From: an uncultured Clostridia bacterium
Lineage (GTDB): Bacteria; Bacillota; Clostridia; UBA1381
Direction of reading: 5' to 3'
Assembly: GCA_910585485.1 (NCBI GenBank)
Contig: CAJUEZ010000049.1
Span: 1-13,497, forward strand
Length of the DNA stretch: 13,497 nt
The notes beneath the pieces are model-generated. The model searched no databases. It was not told where the DNA came from and saw only the letters and a list, made by a program, of their open reading frames with translations. How positions within the stretch are numbered: position 1 is the stretch's first letter; each line of letters starts with the position of its first letter. Made by a program: the position numbers and the translations under genes. This document shows, piece after piece, positions 1 through 6,978 of this stretch.

Positions 1-247
1 AGATTTCTTCACGCTGCACATGTATTGAAAGACCTATTTCCTTTTCAGCCTCTTCAAGTTTTTCAACTAACTGCTTAAAGGTTACTGTATCACTTTCAAA
101 ATTCACAAGCATTATCATTGTGAACATATCCTGCATTATTGTCTGGGAAATATCAAGAATGTTAACGTCATTCTCGAATAAAATACCGCTTATTTTCGCG
201 ATTATTCCTTTTTGGTCTTTTCCTACAACTGTCACTATTGCTTTCAT
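1..247 (-). CDS. ACT-domain protein, UPF0237 family (3' end cut by window)
   Basis: This is a small single-ACT-domain protein of the UPF0237 family. Such proteins are cytoplasmic and presumed to bind an amino acid or similar ligand; no enzymatic activity is known. The 82 visible residues begin MKAIVTVVGKDQKGIIAKIS and show the beta-alpha-beta-beta-alpha-beta ACT pattern. The ligand-loop Gly-Lys-Asp region is at residues 9-14, a Met-rich strand at about 38-47, and the family-typical IHVQRE end at about 75-80. Family members are about 90 residues long, so only a few residues are missing beyond position 1. The start is supported by a TAGGAG ribosome site about 6 nt upstream. It lies 55 bp downstream of rlmB on the same strand and is probably co-transcribed. 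In many Clostridia this gene is followed by a PFL/DUF711 (UPF0210) gene, which would fall off the left edge. The family call is from remembered homologues. Confidence 0.85.
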   Translation of the reverse strand, partial: MKAIVTVVGKDQKGIIAKISGILFENDVNILDISQTIMQDMFTMIMLVNFESDTVTFKQLVEKLEEAEKEIGLSIHVQREEI

Positions 248-302
248 ATTTTTTCTCCTAACTATTAATTTGATATACAATATAAAATTTGTTTATAATC
301 CA

Positions 303-1031
303 TCATCTTCTTTGTCTCATAGCCTCATACATCAGCACGCCCGCGGCGACTGAGGCATTAAGAGAGTTAATTTTGCCCGACATCGGGATACTTGCGATAA
401 AATCACATTTCTCCTTTACAAGCCTGCTGATTCCTTCTCCCTCGCTGCCGATTACAAGTCCTATAGAACCTGTGAGGTCAACGCTGTACATTTCCTCTCC
501 GTCCATATCGGCGGCGGCAATCCACAGCCCCTCTTTTTTCAGTTCGTCGATAACAGAGGCAATGTTTGTAACCTTTGCGACAGGCGTATATTCCACAGCG
601 CCGGCGGAGGTCTTTGCAACAGTACTGTTTAATCCCACCGAATTTCTCTTTGGAATTATAATACCGTGCGCTCCTACGCAGTTAGCTGTTCGCAATATTG
701 CCCCAAGATTATGCGGATCAGTTATCTTATCACATATAATAATAAACGGAGCCTCATTATTGTCTTTGGCTCTTTGCAGAATATCCTTAACAGTAGAATA
801 TTCATACGCGCTTACATATGCCACGACACCCTGATGATTTCCGCCTTCAGCGGCAGCGTCAAGCTTCGCTTTATCAGTTTCCTGGATAATAATACCCGCG
901 TCTTTGGCTTTTTTTATAATAGGAACAATAGACCCTTCATATTTCCCTTTTTTTATTAATATTTTTTCCACGTTACGTCCTGAACGGATTGCCTCAAGAA
1001 CGGGATTTCTGCCTATAATCTTATCTTCCAC
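303..1031 (-). CDS. rlmB: 23S rRNA (guanosine-2'-O)-methyltransferase, RlmB/TrmH (SPOUT) family
   Basis: This is an AdoMet-dependent 2'-O-ribose methyltransferase of the SpoU/TrmH family. RlmB members modify G2251 of 23S rRNA in the peptidyl-transferase P-loop. The three SPOUT motifs are clear: DPHNLGAILRTA with the catalytic Arg and its Asn, then LVIGSEGEGISRLV, then the trefoil-knot motif IPMSGKINSLNASVAAGV. The first ~75 residues (IIGRNPVLEAIRSGRN) form the L30e-like RNA-binding domain. The open frame extends to 1130, but I chose the GTG at 1031. It is preceded by GGAGGA with a 7-nt gap, gives 242 aa (the normal family length), and places the conserved IIGRNPV near the N-terminus. The 33 extra upstream codons overlap a long inverted repeat and look non-coding. 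The gene sits 117 bp downstream of lysC. The exact target nucleotide is inferred from family membership. Confidence 0.9.
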   Translation of the reverse strand: MEDKIIGRNPVLEAIRSGRNVEKILIKKGKYEGSIVPIIKKAKDAGIIIQETDKAKLDAAAEGGNHQGVVAYVSAYEYSTVKDILQRAKDNNEAPFIIICDKITDPHNLGAILRTANCVGAHGIIIPKRNSVGLNSTVAKTSAGAVEYTPVAKVTNIASVIDELKKEGLWIAAADMDGEEMYSVDLTGSIGLVIGSEGEGISRLVKEKCDFIASIPMSGKINSLNASVAAGVLMYEAMRQRR

Positions 1032-1058
1032 TGCTGTTTCCTCCACTTTAACGGCACG

Positions 1059-1126
1059 AAACCACAAGGCCTGCATGCCGACTCTTGATATGAAATCAGT
1101 CCGTCCGCGCCACGTCCTTGTGGTTT
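1059..1126 (-). repeat. Long-range inverted repeat in the rlmB leader
   Basis: An 11-bp perfect inverted repeat (AAACCACAAGG at 1059-1069, CCTTGTGGTTT at 1116-1126) encloses 46 nt in the lysC-rlmB gap. On the minus-strand RNA the enclosed part can form a further small hairpin (GAC/GTC closing TGAT/ATCA), giving a compact folded element of about 68 nt just before the rlmB ribosome site. There is no U-tract after it, so it is not a simple terminator. It matches no riboswitch class I recognise. Confidence 0.55.
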
Positions 1127-1148
1127 TCACTATACTATTTATCTGTGT

Positions 1149-2357
1149 TTATTTAAGCATAAACTTATCATGAATTGCAACAACTGCCGCTTCAGCGTCT
1201 TTTCTGTCAACCAGTACGGAAATCTTAATTTCCGATGTCGCAATCATGCTGATATTTATATGAGCGTCATAAAGAGCCTCAAACATAGTAGCGGCAACAC
1301 CTGAGTTATTTACCATACCCGCGCCGACTATTGAAACCTTTGAAACGTCCTTTGTCCACTTAATCTCATCAGCCTTAACAACAGACTTGTTTTCTTCAAG
1401 AAGATTAAGAACAGGCTGAAGATCCTCCTCAGTAACTGTAAAGCTTATGTCCTTCTTTCCGTTGTTACCGATTGACTGAATGATAAGGTCTACACTGATA
1501 CCATGCTTCGCCAGCATACGGAATACGGTAAATGCCTTACCCGGAGTATCCTCCACACCGCAAAGAGCAATTCTTGCAACGTCATTATCCCTTGTCACAC
1601 CTCTTACAAGCATCTTTTCCACTTGTTCTACCTCCTTAACATATGTGCCTTCATTATTATTAAGACTTGATCTTACTGACAATTTAACATTATATTTCTT
1701 CGCCATCTCAACGCTTCTATTGTGGAGCACATTCGCTCCCAAAGACGCGAGTTCAAGCATCTCATCATACGAAATATCTTCAAGCTTATAAGCGTTCTTT
1801 ACAAATCTCGGATCGGCTGTGTACACGCCGTCAACATCCGTATAAATCTCGCATACATCCGCATGAAGAGCCGCTGCGAGAGCAACTGCGGAAGTATCAC
1901 TGCCGCCGCGTCCAAGCGTTGTTATATCATCATACTTATTGATACCCTGGAATCCGGCAACAATAACAATTCTCTTTCTGTCAAGTTCGTTTTGGATTCT
2001 TTCAGCGTCTATCGTCTTGATTCTCGCGCTGCCATACTTAGAATCCGTTTTCATTCCCGCCTGCCAGCCGGTCAGGGAAATTACAGGACAGCCAATCTTC
2101 TCAATCGCCATCGCCAAAAGTGAAATTGAAATTTGTTCACCTGTGGCAAGCAGCATATCCATTTCACGCTTTGAAGCGTTCGGATTAATTTCCTTTGCTT
2201 TTTCAATAAGCTCGTCTGTTGTATCGCCCTGGGCTGAAACTGCAACAACCACATTATTTCCCGCCTTATACGCGTCCGTAATACGTCTTGCCACGTTCAT
2301 TACTCTTTCCGCGTCTCTGACGGATGTACCGCCATACTTCTGAACTATAAGTCCCAT
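1149..2357 (-). CDS. lysC: Aspartate kinase with two C-terminal ACT domains
   Basis: Aspartokinase phosphorylates aspartate to 4-phosphoaspartate, the first step toward lysine, threonine and methionine. The 402-aa length fits the monofunctional class. The amino-acid kinase domain (about 1-245) shows the KYGGTSV nucleotide motif at 7-13, ATGEQ at 71-75, SLTGWQAGM at 94-102, TTLGRGGSD at 146-154 and TDVDGVYTADPR at 173-184. Two ACT domains follow at about 265-330 and 341-402; these normally bind inhibitory lysine and/or threonine. The ATG is preceded by AAGGAG, with a rather long gap of 13 nt. It lies 79 bp downstream of thrB on the same strand, with no terminator seen between, so it is probably the last gene of a hom-thrB-lysC transcript. 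The sequence does not reveal which amino acid inhibits it. An internal alternative start producing a separate regulatory subunit, known in Bacillus, cannot be judged here. Confidence 0.95.
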   Translation of the reverse strand: MGLIVQKYGGTSVRDAERVMNVARRITDAYKAGNNVVVAVSAQGDTTDELIEKAKEINPNASKREMDMLLATGEQISISLLAMAIEKIGCPVISLTGWQAGMKTDSKYGSARIKTIDAERIQNELDRKRIVIVAGFQGINKYDDITTLGRGGSDTSAVALAAALHADVCEIYTDVDGVYTADPRFVKNAYKLEDISYDEMLELASLGANVLHNRSVEMAKKYNVKLSVRSSLNNNEGTYVKEVEQVEKMLVRGVTRDNDVARIALCGVEDTPGKAFTVFRMLAKHGISVDLIIQSIGNNGKKDISFTVTEEDLQPVLNLLEENKSVVKADEIKWTKDVSKVSIVGAGMVNNSGVAATMFEALYDAHINISMIATSEIKISVLVDRKDAEAAVVAIHDKFMLK

Positions 2358-2436
2358 ACTTTTTCTCTATCTCCTTTCACTGCCCGAGAGCGTTTTTCAA
2401 AGAGCGTAAAATGTTTCTTACTATTTTCCGAACACT

Positions 2437-3333
2437 TTAAACCTCTGAAACTACCGCGCCCACATTGTCAATCGGCAGTATCATACATTTCCACTTGAGA
2501 GAGTTTTCTCTCAAATATTTCTGTATACCAAATTTAAATTTTTCATATTCGCCGCTCAGCACTGATACTATAGCAGGTCCTGAACCGCTTAGATACGTCG
2601 CGTGAGAACCTAAAGAATATGTTTTTTCAAAAATACTCTCCATACCTTCAACATAGTTCTTCCTATACTGCTGATGCAGCTTATCTCCCACCGCTACTCG
2701 CAGTGATTCCATATCACCCGAAATCATCGCCGCTTGAAACATTGAAGCGTGCGCTATATTATATGCGGCATCTTTAAAATCCACCCGCTCCGGCAGCACA
2801 CCTCTCGATTTTCTTGTCGCAACGAAATAGTCAGGAATTATAACTGCGAATTTTATATGATTTTGAAGCTTTACGCTTTTAACTATAGTTCTGTCTGAGT
2901 CTGTAAGCGATACACAGAATCCTCCGAAAAGCGCGGGGCCCACATTGTCAGGGTGTCCCTCCGTCTTTGCCGCAAGATGTATTATTTTTTTATAGGAAAG
3001 CGTCCTGCCGGAAATAATATTTGCCGCAAGCATACCGCCTATTATACAAGCGCTTGAACTGCCCAGTCCCCTTGTCATAGGAATAGAACTGTTCTGAATT
3101 ATTTTATAACCCTTCGGTTCATATCCCACATGCTTAAATACTTCAAGCATTGCCCGATAAATAAGATTATTGGAATCTCTCGAAACAAAACCGCGGGCAT
3201 TTTTATTTATGATTTCCAAACCTTCGGGAATCTCCTCAACAGATATACGATTATACAATCCAACAGCTGCTCCGAGAGTATCAAATCCGGCTCCCATATT
3301 TGCGCTTGATGCCGGAACTCTAAGCTTTATCAT
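2437..3333 (-). CDS. thrB: Homoserine kinase (GHMP family)
   Basis: Homoserine kinase is a cytoplasmic GHMP-superfamily kinase that converts homoserine to O-phosphohomoserine with ATP, the penultimate step of threonine synthesis. The 298-aa protein has the family N-terminus (VPASSANMGAGFDTLG, residues 6-21). The phosphate-binding motif 2 is PMTRGLGSSSA at 85-95, followed by EGHPDNV at 125-131. The C-terminal glycine motif SGSGPA lies in the last quarter. Its ATG overlaps the TAA stop of hom by one base (TAATG at 3333), so translation is probably coupled. The threonine synthase gene (thrC) is not in the window. Confidence 0.95.
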   Translation of the reverse strand: MIKLRVPASSANMGAGFDTLGAAVGLYNRISVEEIPEGLEIINKNARGFVSRDSNNLIYRAMLEVFKHVGYEPKGYKIIQNSSIPMTRGLGSSSACIIGGMLAANIISGRTLSYKKIIHLAAKTEGHPDNVGPALFGGFCVSLTDSDRTIVKSVKLQNHIKFAVIIPDYFVATRKSRGVLPERVDFKDAAYNIAHASMFQAAMISGDMESLRVAVGDKLHQQYRKNYVEGMESIFEKTYSLGSHATYLSGSGPAIVSVLSGEYEKFKFGIQKYLRENSLKWKCMILPIDNVGAVVSEV

Positions 3334-4544
3334 TAATTCAATACACGGATATTTGTTACAACATCACTGAGTTTTGAAAGCTTTTCTTCCGACTCTGACT
3401 TAGACAAAGGCTCTGTCACAAACGCTGATTCATTCTCAACAATGTTATCAACAAATTCACACTTTCCGAATATCTTCTGAATATTATCGGCAGAATCTGT
3501 TGTTCTGACAAAATAAGCAAACTTTTTACTGTCCTTATCCGCCATAATATTTCCGTTTTTCTTTTCCCAAAATATTTTTTTGCTTCTTTCTTTGTGCTTT
3601 ACAGCGTCAACGACATCAGCCACAACGGCGCTCGCGGTTGGGAGTTTACCCGCACCCTTACCATAAAACATTACGTTTCCAACGCAGTCTCCTGTAACCA
3701 TAATCGCGTTAAACACACCATCAACACCTGAAAGAGGACTTTCATTCTTTATAACCATAGGAGAAACAATAGAATAAATCTTACCGTCCTTACCAAATTC
3801 CGCGTATCCGATAAGCTTAACAACCGCGCCCATAGCGTCAGCATACTTAACATCATCAAGAGTAATATTTGTTATACCCTCTGTGTCAATATCATTGTAG
3901 TCAACCATCGCGCCCGACGCAAGTGAAGCAAGAATTGCAATTTTTCTGCACGCGTCATGTCCCTCAATATCCGCCGCAGGATTCTTTTCCGCAAAACCTT
4001 TGTTCTGAGCGTCCAAAAGAGCCGTCTCAAAAGTTTTTCCGTTCTTAATCATCTGATTAAGAATATAATTAGTTGTGCCGTTAAGGATTCCCGCAATTTT
4101 TTCTATATTATTTGCAGTAAGACACTGATGCATAGGTCGTATAATCGGAATACCGCCGCCAACGCTCGCCTCAAAGAAATAATTTACGTTTTTCGCGCGT
4201 GCGATTTCCAAAAGTTCGGTACCATATGTGGCAACAAGCTCCTTATTTGATGTCACAACGCTCTTTCCTGATTCCAAAAGGCTCTTTGTAAACTCATAAG
4301 CAGGATGAAGTCCGCCCATAACCTCAGCGACAACGCTCACCTCGGCATCGTTCAAAATAACATTAAAGTCCTTTGTAAAAAGTTCTTTTTCCGGATGGTC
4401 GTCAAAATCACGAATATCAAGAATGTATTTTAGTTCAACTGCTTCTCCGTTCGCGCTGCGGCTAAGCTGCGCAGCGTTAGTCTTAATGATGTCATAAACT
4501 CCGCTTCCCACAGTACCATAGCCCATTATTGCAACCTTTGCCAT
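3333..4544 (-). CDS. hom: Homoserine dehydrogenase with C-terminal ACT-like region
   Basis: Homoserine dehydrogenase reduces aspartate semialdehyde to homoserine using NAD(P)H, at the branch to threonine and methionine. The Rossmann fingerprint MGYGTVGSG is at residues 7-15. TSNKELVA (Lys101), GILNGTTNYIL at 152-162 and the catalytic GHDACRK segment at 195-201 (Asp197, Lys201) are all present. Residues from about 340 to 403 resemble the ACT tail used for threonine feedback inhibition. The 403-aa length is slightly short for the ACT-bearing class, so the ACT domain may be minimal. The start has a GGGAGG ribosome site 9 nt upstream. It is the first gene of the hom-thrB-lysC cluster and has its own strong promoter 62-70 bp upstream; thrB overlaps its stop codon. 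Confidence 0.95.
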   Translation of the reverse strand: MAKVAIMGYGTVGSGVYDIIKTNAAQLSRSANGEAVELKYILDIRDFDDHPEKELFTKDFNVILNDAEVSVVAEVMGGLHPAYEFTKSLLESGKSVVTSNKELVATYGTELLEIARAKNVNYFFEASVGGGIPIIRPMHQCLTANNIEKIAGILNGTTNYILNQMIKNGKTFETALLDAQNKGFAEKNPAADIEGHDACRKIAILASLASGAMVDYNDIDTEGITNITLDDVKYADAMGAVVKLIGYAEFGKDGKIYSIVSPMVIKNESPLSGVDGVFNAIMVTGDCVGNVMFYGKGAGKLPTASAVVADVVDAVKHKERSKKIFWEKKNGNIMADKDSKKFAYFVRTTDSADNIQKIFGKCEFVDNIVENESAFVTEPLSKSESEEKLSKLSDVVTNIRVLN

Positions 4545-4612
4545 TCTTTTGCCTCCCTATCTTTCTGTATTTTAAAAAATATATATGCTTATAGTAAATT
4601 CTATAATACATT

Positions 4613-4641
4613 ATATTACCACATAGATAAAGCAAAGTCAA
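4613..4641 (-). promoter_or_regulatory. Sigma-A-type promoter for hom-thrB-lysC
   Basis: On the minus strand a -35 TTGACT (4641-4636) and a -10 TAATAT (4618-4613) are separated by exactly 17 bp. Transcription would start near 4606, giving a leader of about 60 nt before hom. No T-box or other riboswitch fits in so short a leader. Confidence 0.75.
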
Positions 4642-4766
4642 TACCGCCAACCGCCAAATATGTCCTGCTTTATCAAATTACTTTTGTGTAAAATAACCCA
4701 GTAGACTGCTTCTCCCGCCATACCGGAAGCGTTTTTCCCTCAATATTACATCATAGCATCACAACA

Positions 4767-5444
4767 TCACAGATAACCGTCTCTCATACTCACGCACTCT
4801 CTGCCGGCTATGATTATATGGTCCATTAAATTCACTCCCACCATGCGAAGCGCGTTCTCTATCAGTTTTGTGGATACTATATCCGCGTTTGAAGGCTTAG
4901 CAACCCCGCTTGGGTGATTGTGCGCAAAAACCACGTATGAGGCTTCTTTATTGATAGCGATTCTCACAATTTTTGACACATCAACATCCAAGCTTTCAAA
5001 ACTGCCCTCACAAACCAAATCGCATGACAATATATGATTCTGAGAATCCAGACAAAGCATAAAACAGCATTCTCGTATTTTTCCATCAAATAAGTTTAGC
5101 AAGTACTCCTCACAGTTTTCACTTTCCAAAACGAACATATCCGTATCATACTTTACTTTATTATAGTATTTCACAAACTCACCAAGCACCATCAGATAAT
5201 CAGCCGTTTTACTCCCGATGCCGTTTACCTCCATCAGACGTTTTTTATCGGCTCTGAAAACATTTACGAATCCGCCGCACTTTTTCATCAGTTCATGCGC
5301 CATATCATTTGTGTCGGCAACGGGTATGGTATGATACAAAAGATATTCCAGCACCTTATGTTTCTGCCATGAGGCAAAACCGTCTTTGGCAAAATCCTCG
5401 CGCATTCTTGCTCTATGACCTTTATGATTATTTTTATTATCCAT
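4767..5444 (-). CDS. radC: RadC family JAB/MPN-domain protein
   Basis: RadC-family proteins combine an N-terminal helix-hairpin-helix region with a C-terminal JAB/MPN metalloprotease-like domain. Their biochemical role is unsettled despite the DNA-repair name. The N-terminus HKGHRARMREDF is typical of clostridial members, the helix-hairpin-helix VNGIGSKTADYL lies at about 75-90, and the JAMM zinc motif HNHPSG...PS..D is intact, at about residues 174-187. I chose the ATG at 5444 (225 aa). An in-frame TTG at 5474 adds ten non-conserved residues (TIIKSVVVIM) and has no ribosome site. The chosen start itself has only a weak GGTGGT site. It has its own promoter near 5548-5577. About 220 bp separates it from hom, so it is probably independently transcribed. 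Confidence 0.9.
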   Translation of the reverse strand: MDNKNNHKGHRARMREDFAKDGFASWQKHKVLEYLLYHTIPVADTNDMAHELMKKCGGFVNVFRADKKRLMEVNGIGSKTADYLMVLGEFVKYYNKVKYDTDMFVLESENCEEYLLNLFDGKIRECCFMLCLDSQNHILSCDLVCEGSFESLDVDVSKIVRIAINKEASYVVFAHNHPSGVAKPSNADIVSTKLIENALRMVGVNLMDHIIIAGRECVSMRDGYL

Positions 5445-5547
5445 TATTACCACCACCGATTTTATTATTGTCAATAAAGCGCCTTAATGCATTTCACGCT
5501 ATTTCATCACTACGATATAAAACAAATCAAAATTACCACCTAAATTA

Positions 5548-5577
5548 ATTATACAACGCTTTTAGGCTGTTTGTCCA
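5548..5577 (-). promoter_or_regulatory. Promoter for radC
   Basis: A minus-strand -35 TGGACA (5577-5572) and a perfect -10 TATAAT (5553-5548) are 18 bp apart. The leader to the radC ATG would be about 100 nt. Confidence 0.6.
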
Positions 5578-5629
5578 TTTATTTTTTACTCTTCGTGATT
5601 TTTATCCGGATTATTATCCGAAAAAGCAC

Positions 5630-5661
5630 AAAAAACCTGCCGCGTATTCACACGGCAGGTT
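5630..5661 (-). terminator. Intrinsic terminator after the ABC ATPase gene
   Basis: The minus-strand RNA has a 9-bp GC-rich stem (AACCTGCCG / CGGCAGGTT, arms 5661-5653 and 5642-5634) with a 10-nt loop. It runs directly into a run of U residues. It lies 11 bp past the stop of the ATPase gene and closes that transcript before radC. Confidence 0.9.
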
Positions 5662-5671
5662 GAGTTTTCAA

Positions 5672-6781
5672 TTAGTGAACAATCGCAAGTTCAGTATCCT
5701 TATCAAAGACATGAAGCTTATTTGTTTCAAATGCAACTTTGATTGTATCGCCAATCTGAGCTGTTGAACGCTGATTTACTCTTGCTGTAAACTGCTCGCC
5801 CGCGATTGTCAGGTACAGATAAGTTTCAGCACCCATCATTTCAGTCACTTCAACGTGAGCTGTACAAACAGCGTCAGGCTTACTTGAAATGAAACCTTCA
5901 TCATCATGAATGTCCTCAGGTCTAATACCAAGAACTACTTCCTTACCAATATATTCTTGAAGTTCAGGAGTAACCTTACCCTCAGGAATCTTGATTGTGT
6001 CATTACCGAATGAAGCTGTCACTCCGTCATTGCCTCTTGCCAGAGTAGCTGTGATAAAGTTCATCTGCGGAGAACCGATAAATCCGGCAACGAATATATT
6101 ATCAGGCTTTGTGTAAAGATTAGCAGGAGTATCAACCTGCTGAATGATACCGTCCTTCATAACAACAATTCTTGTACCCATTGTCATAGCTTCTGTCTGG
6201 TCATGAGTAACGTACATAAATGTTGTTTGTAATTTATTATGAAGCTTCTTAATTTCTGTTCTCATCGCAACTCTTAGCTTAGCGTCAAGATTTGAAAGAG
6301 GTTCATCCATAAGGAATACCTTAGGATTACGAACTATCGCACGACCCATAGCAACACGCTGTCTCTGACCGCCTGAAAGAGCCTTTGGCTTTCTGTCAAG
6401 AAGATGCTCTATATCAAGGATTCTCGCAGCTTCCGTAACGCGCTTCTTGATTTCATCCTTCGGTGTCTTTCTAAGCTTAAGACCAAATGCCATGTTCTCA
6501 AACACAGTCATATGCGGATACAAAGCATAGTTTTGGAATACCATCGCAATATCTCTATCTTTAGGAGCAACATCGTTTACAAGACGTCCGCCTATGTAAA
6601 GTTCACCCTCTGAAATTTCTTCAAGACCTGCAACCATTCTAAGTGTTGTTGATTTACCGCAGCCTGAAGGACCTACCAAGATGATAAACTCCTTATCTTC
6701 AATATCAAGTGAAAAGTCACTTACAGCTGTAACTCCACCCGCATACTTTTTGTAAATGTGCTTTAATTGTAAATCTGCCAT
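5672..6781 (-). CDS. msmX: Carbohydrate ABC transporter ATPase, MsmX/UgpC/MalK type
   Basis: This is the nucleotide-binding subunit of CUT1-type sugar importers, working as a dimer on the cytoplasmic face of the membrane. The 369-aa protein has every ABC motif: Walker A GPSGCGKST at about 37-45, Q-loop with FQNYALYPH at about 82-90, signature LSGGQRQR at about 135-142, Walker B FLMDEPLSNLDA at about 155-166 and the switch histidine in VTHDQTEAM at about 188-196. A TOBE/MalK-like regulatory region follows (GIRPEDIH, then ARVNQRS). The ATG has an AGGGGA ribosome site. No permease or binding-protein genes adjoin it and a strong terminator follows. That fits a stand-alone shared ATPase such as Bacillus MsmX, which energises several sugar importers encoded elsewhere. 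The msmX symbol reflects this context; the partners cannot be told from here. Confidence 0.9.
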   Translation of the reverse strand: MADLQLKHIYKKYAGGVTAVSDFSLDIEDKEFIILVGPSGCGKSTTLRMVAGLEEISEGELYIGGRLVNDVAPKDRDIAMVFQNYALYPHMTVFENMAFGLKLRKTPKDEIKKRVTEAARILDIEHLLDRKPKALSGGQRQRVAMGRAIVRNPKVFLMDEPLSNLDAKLRVAMRTEIKKLHNKLQTTFMYVTHDQTEAMTMGTRIVVMKDGIIQQVDTPANLYTKPDNIFVAGFIGSPQMNFITATLARGNDGVTASFGNDTIKIPEGKVTPELQEYIGKEVVLGIRPEDIHDDEGFISSKPDAVCTAHVEVTEMMGAETYLYLTIAGEQFTARVNQRSTAQIGDTIKVAFETNKLHVFDKDTELAIVH

Positions 6782-6978
6782 TGTTTTAATCCCCTCTCGT
6801 CATAAAGATTTTAACAGGAACTTAAATCGATTTTCCCGTTAATTTTGAAATATTATGATTTTCACAATACCTATTTTACTAAATATATGATAACATATTT
6901 ACAGCCAAATTGTTAGTCGTATAATTCACAAAAAAACTTTTTATTCTTTAGTAAAAATAACTAAACATATTTTTAGCG

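Noticed and set aside
1032..1130. Extension of the RlmB reading frame by 33 codons to an upstream ATG
   Set aside because: It has no good ribosome site, the residues are not family-like, and the DNA forms an inverted repeat; the GTG at 1031 has GGAGGA at the right distance.
4641..4766. Terminator between radC and hom
   Set aside because: A GCTTCC/GGAGAAGC imperfect hairpin is present but lacks a U-run, so I could not call a terminator in this gap.
5605..5630. Hairpin CGGAT-TATT-ATCCG upstream of radC as a terminator
   Set aside because: The stem is only five base pairs with no following U-tract on the minus strand; the strong terminator just to its right already ends the ATPase transcript.
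6782..6978. Promoter of the ABC ATPase gene
   Set aside because: The region is AT-rich with several TATAAT-like strings, but no -35/-10 pair with acceptable spacing stood out.
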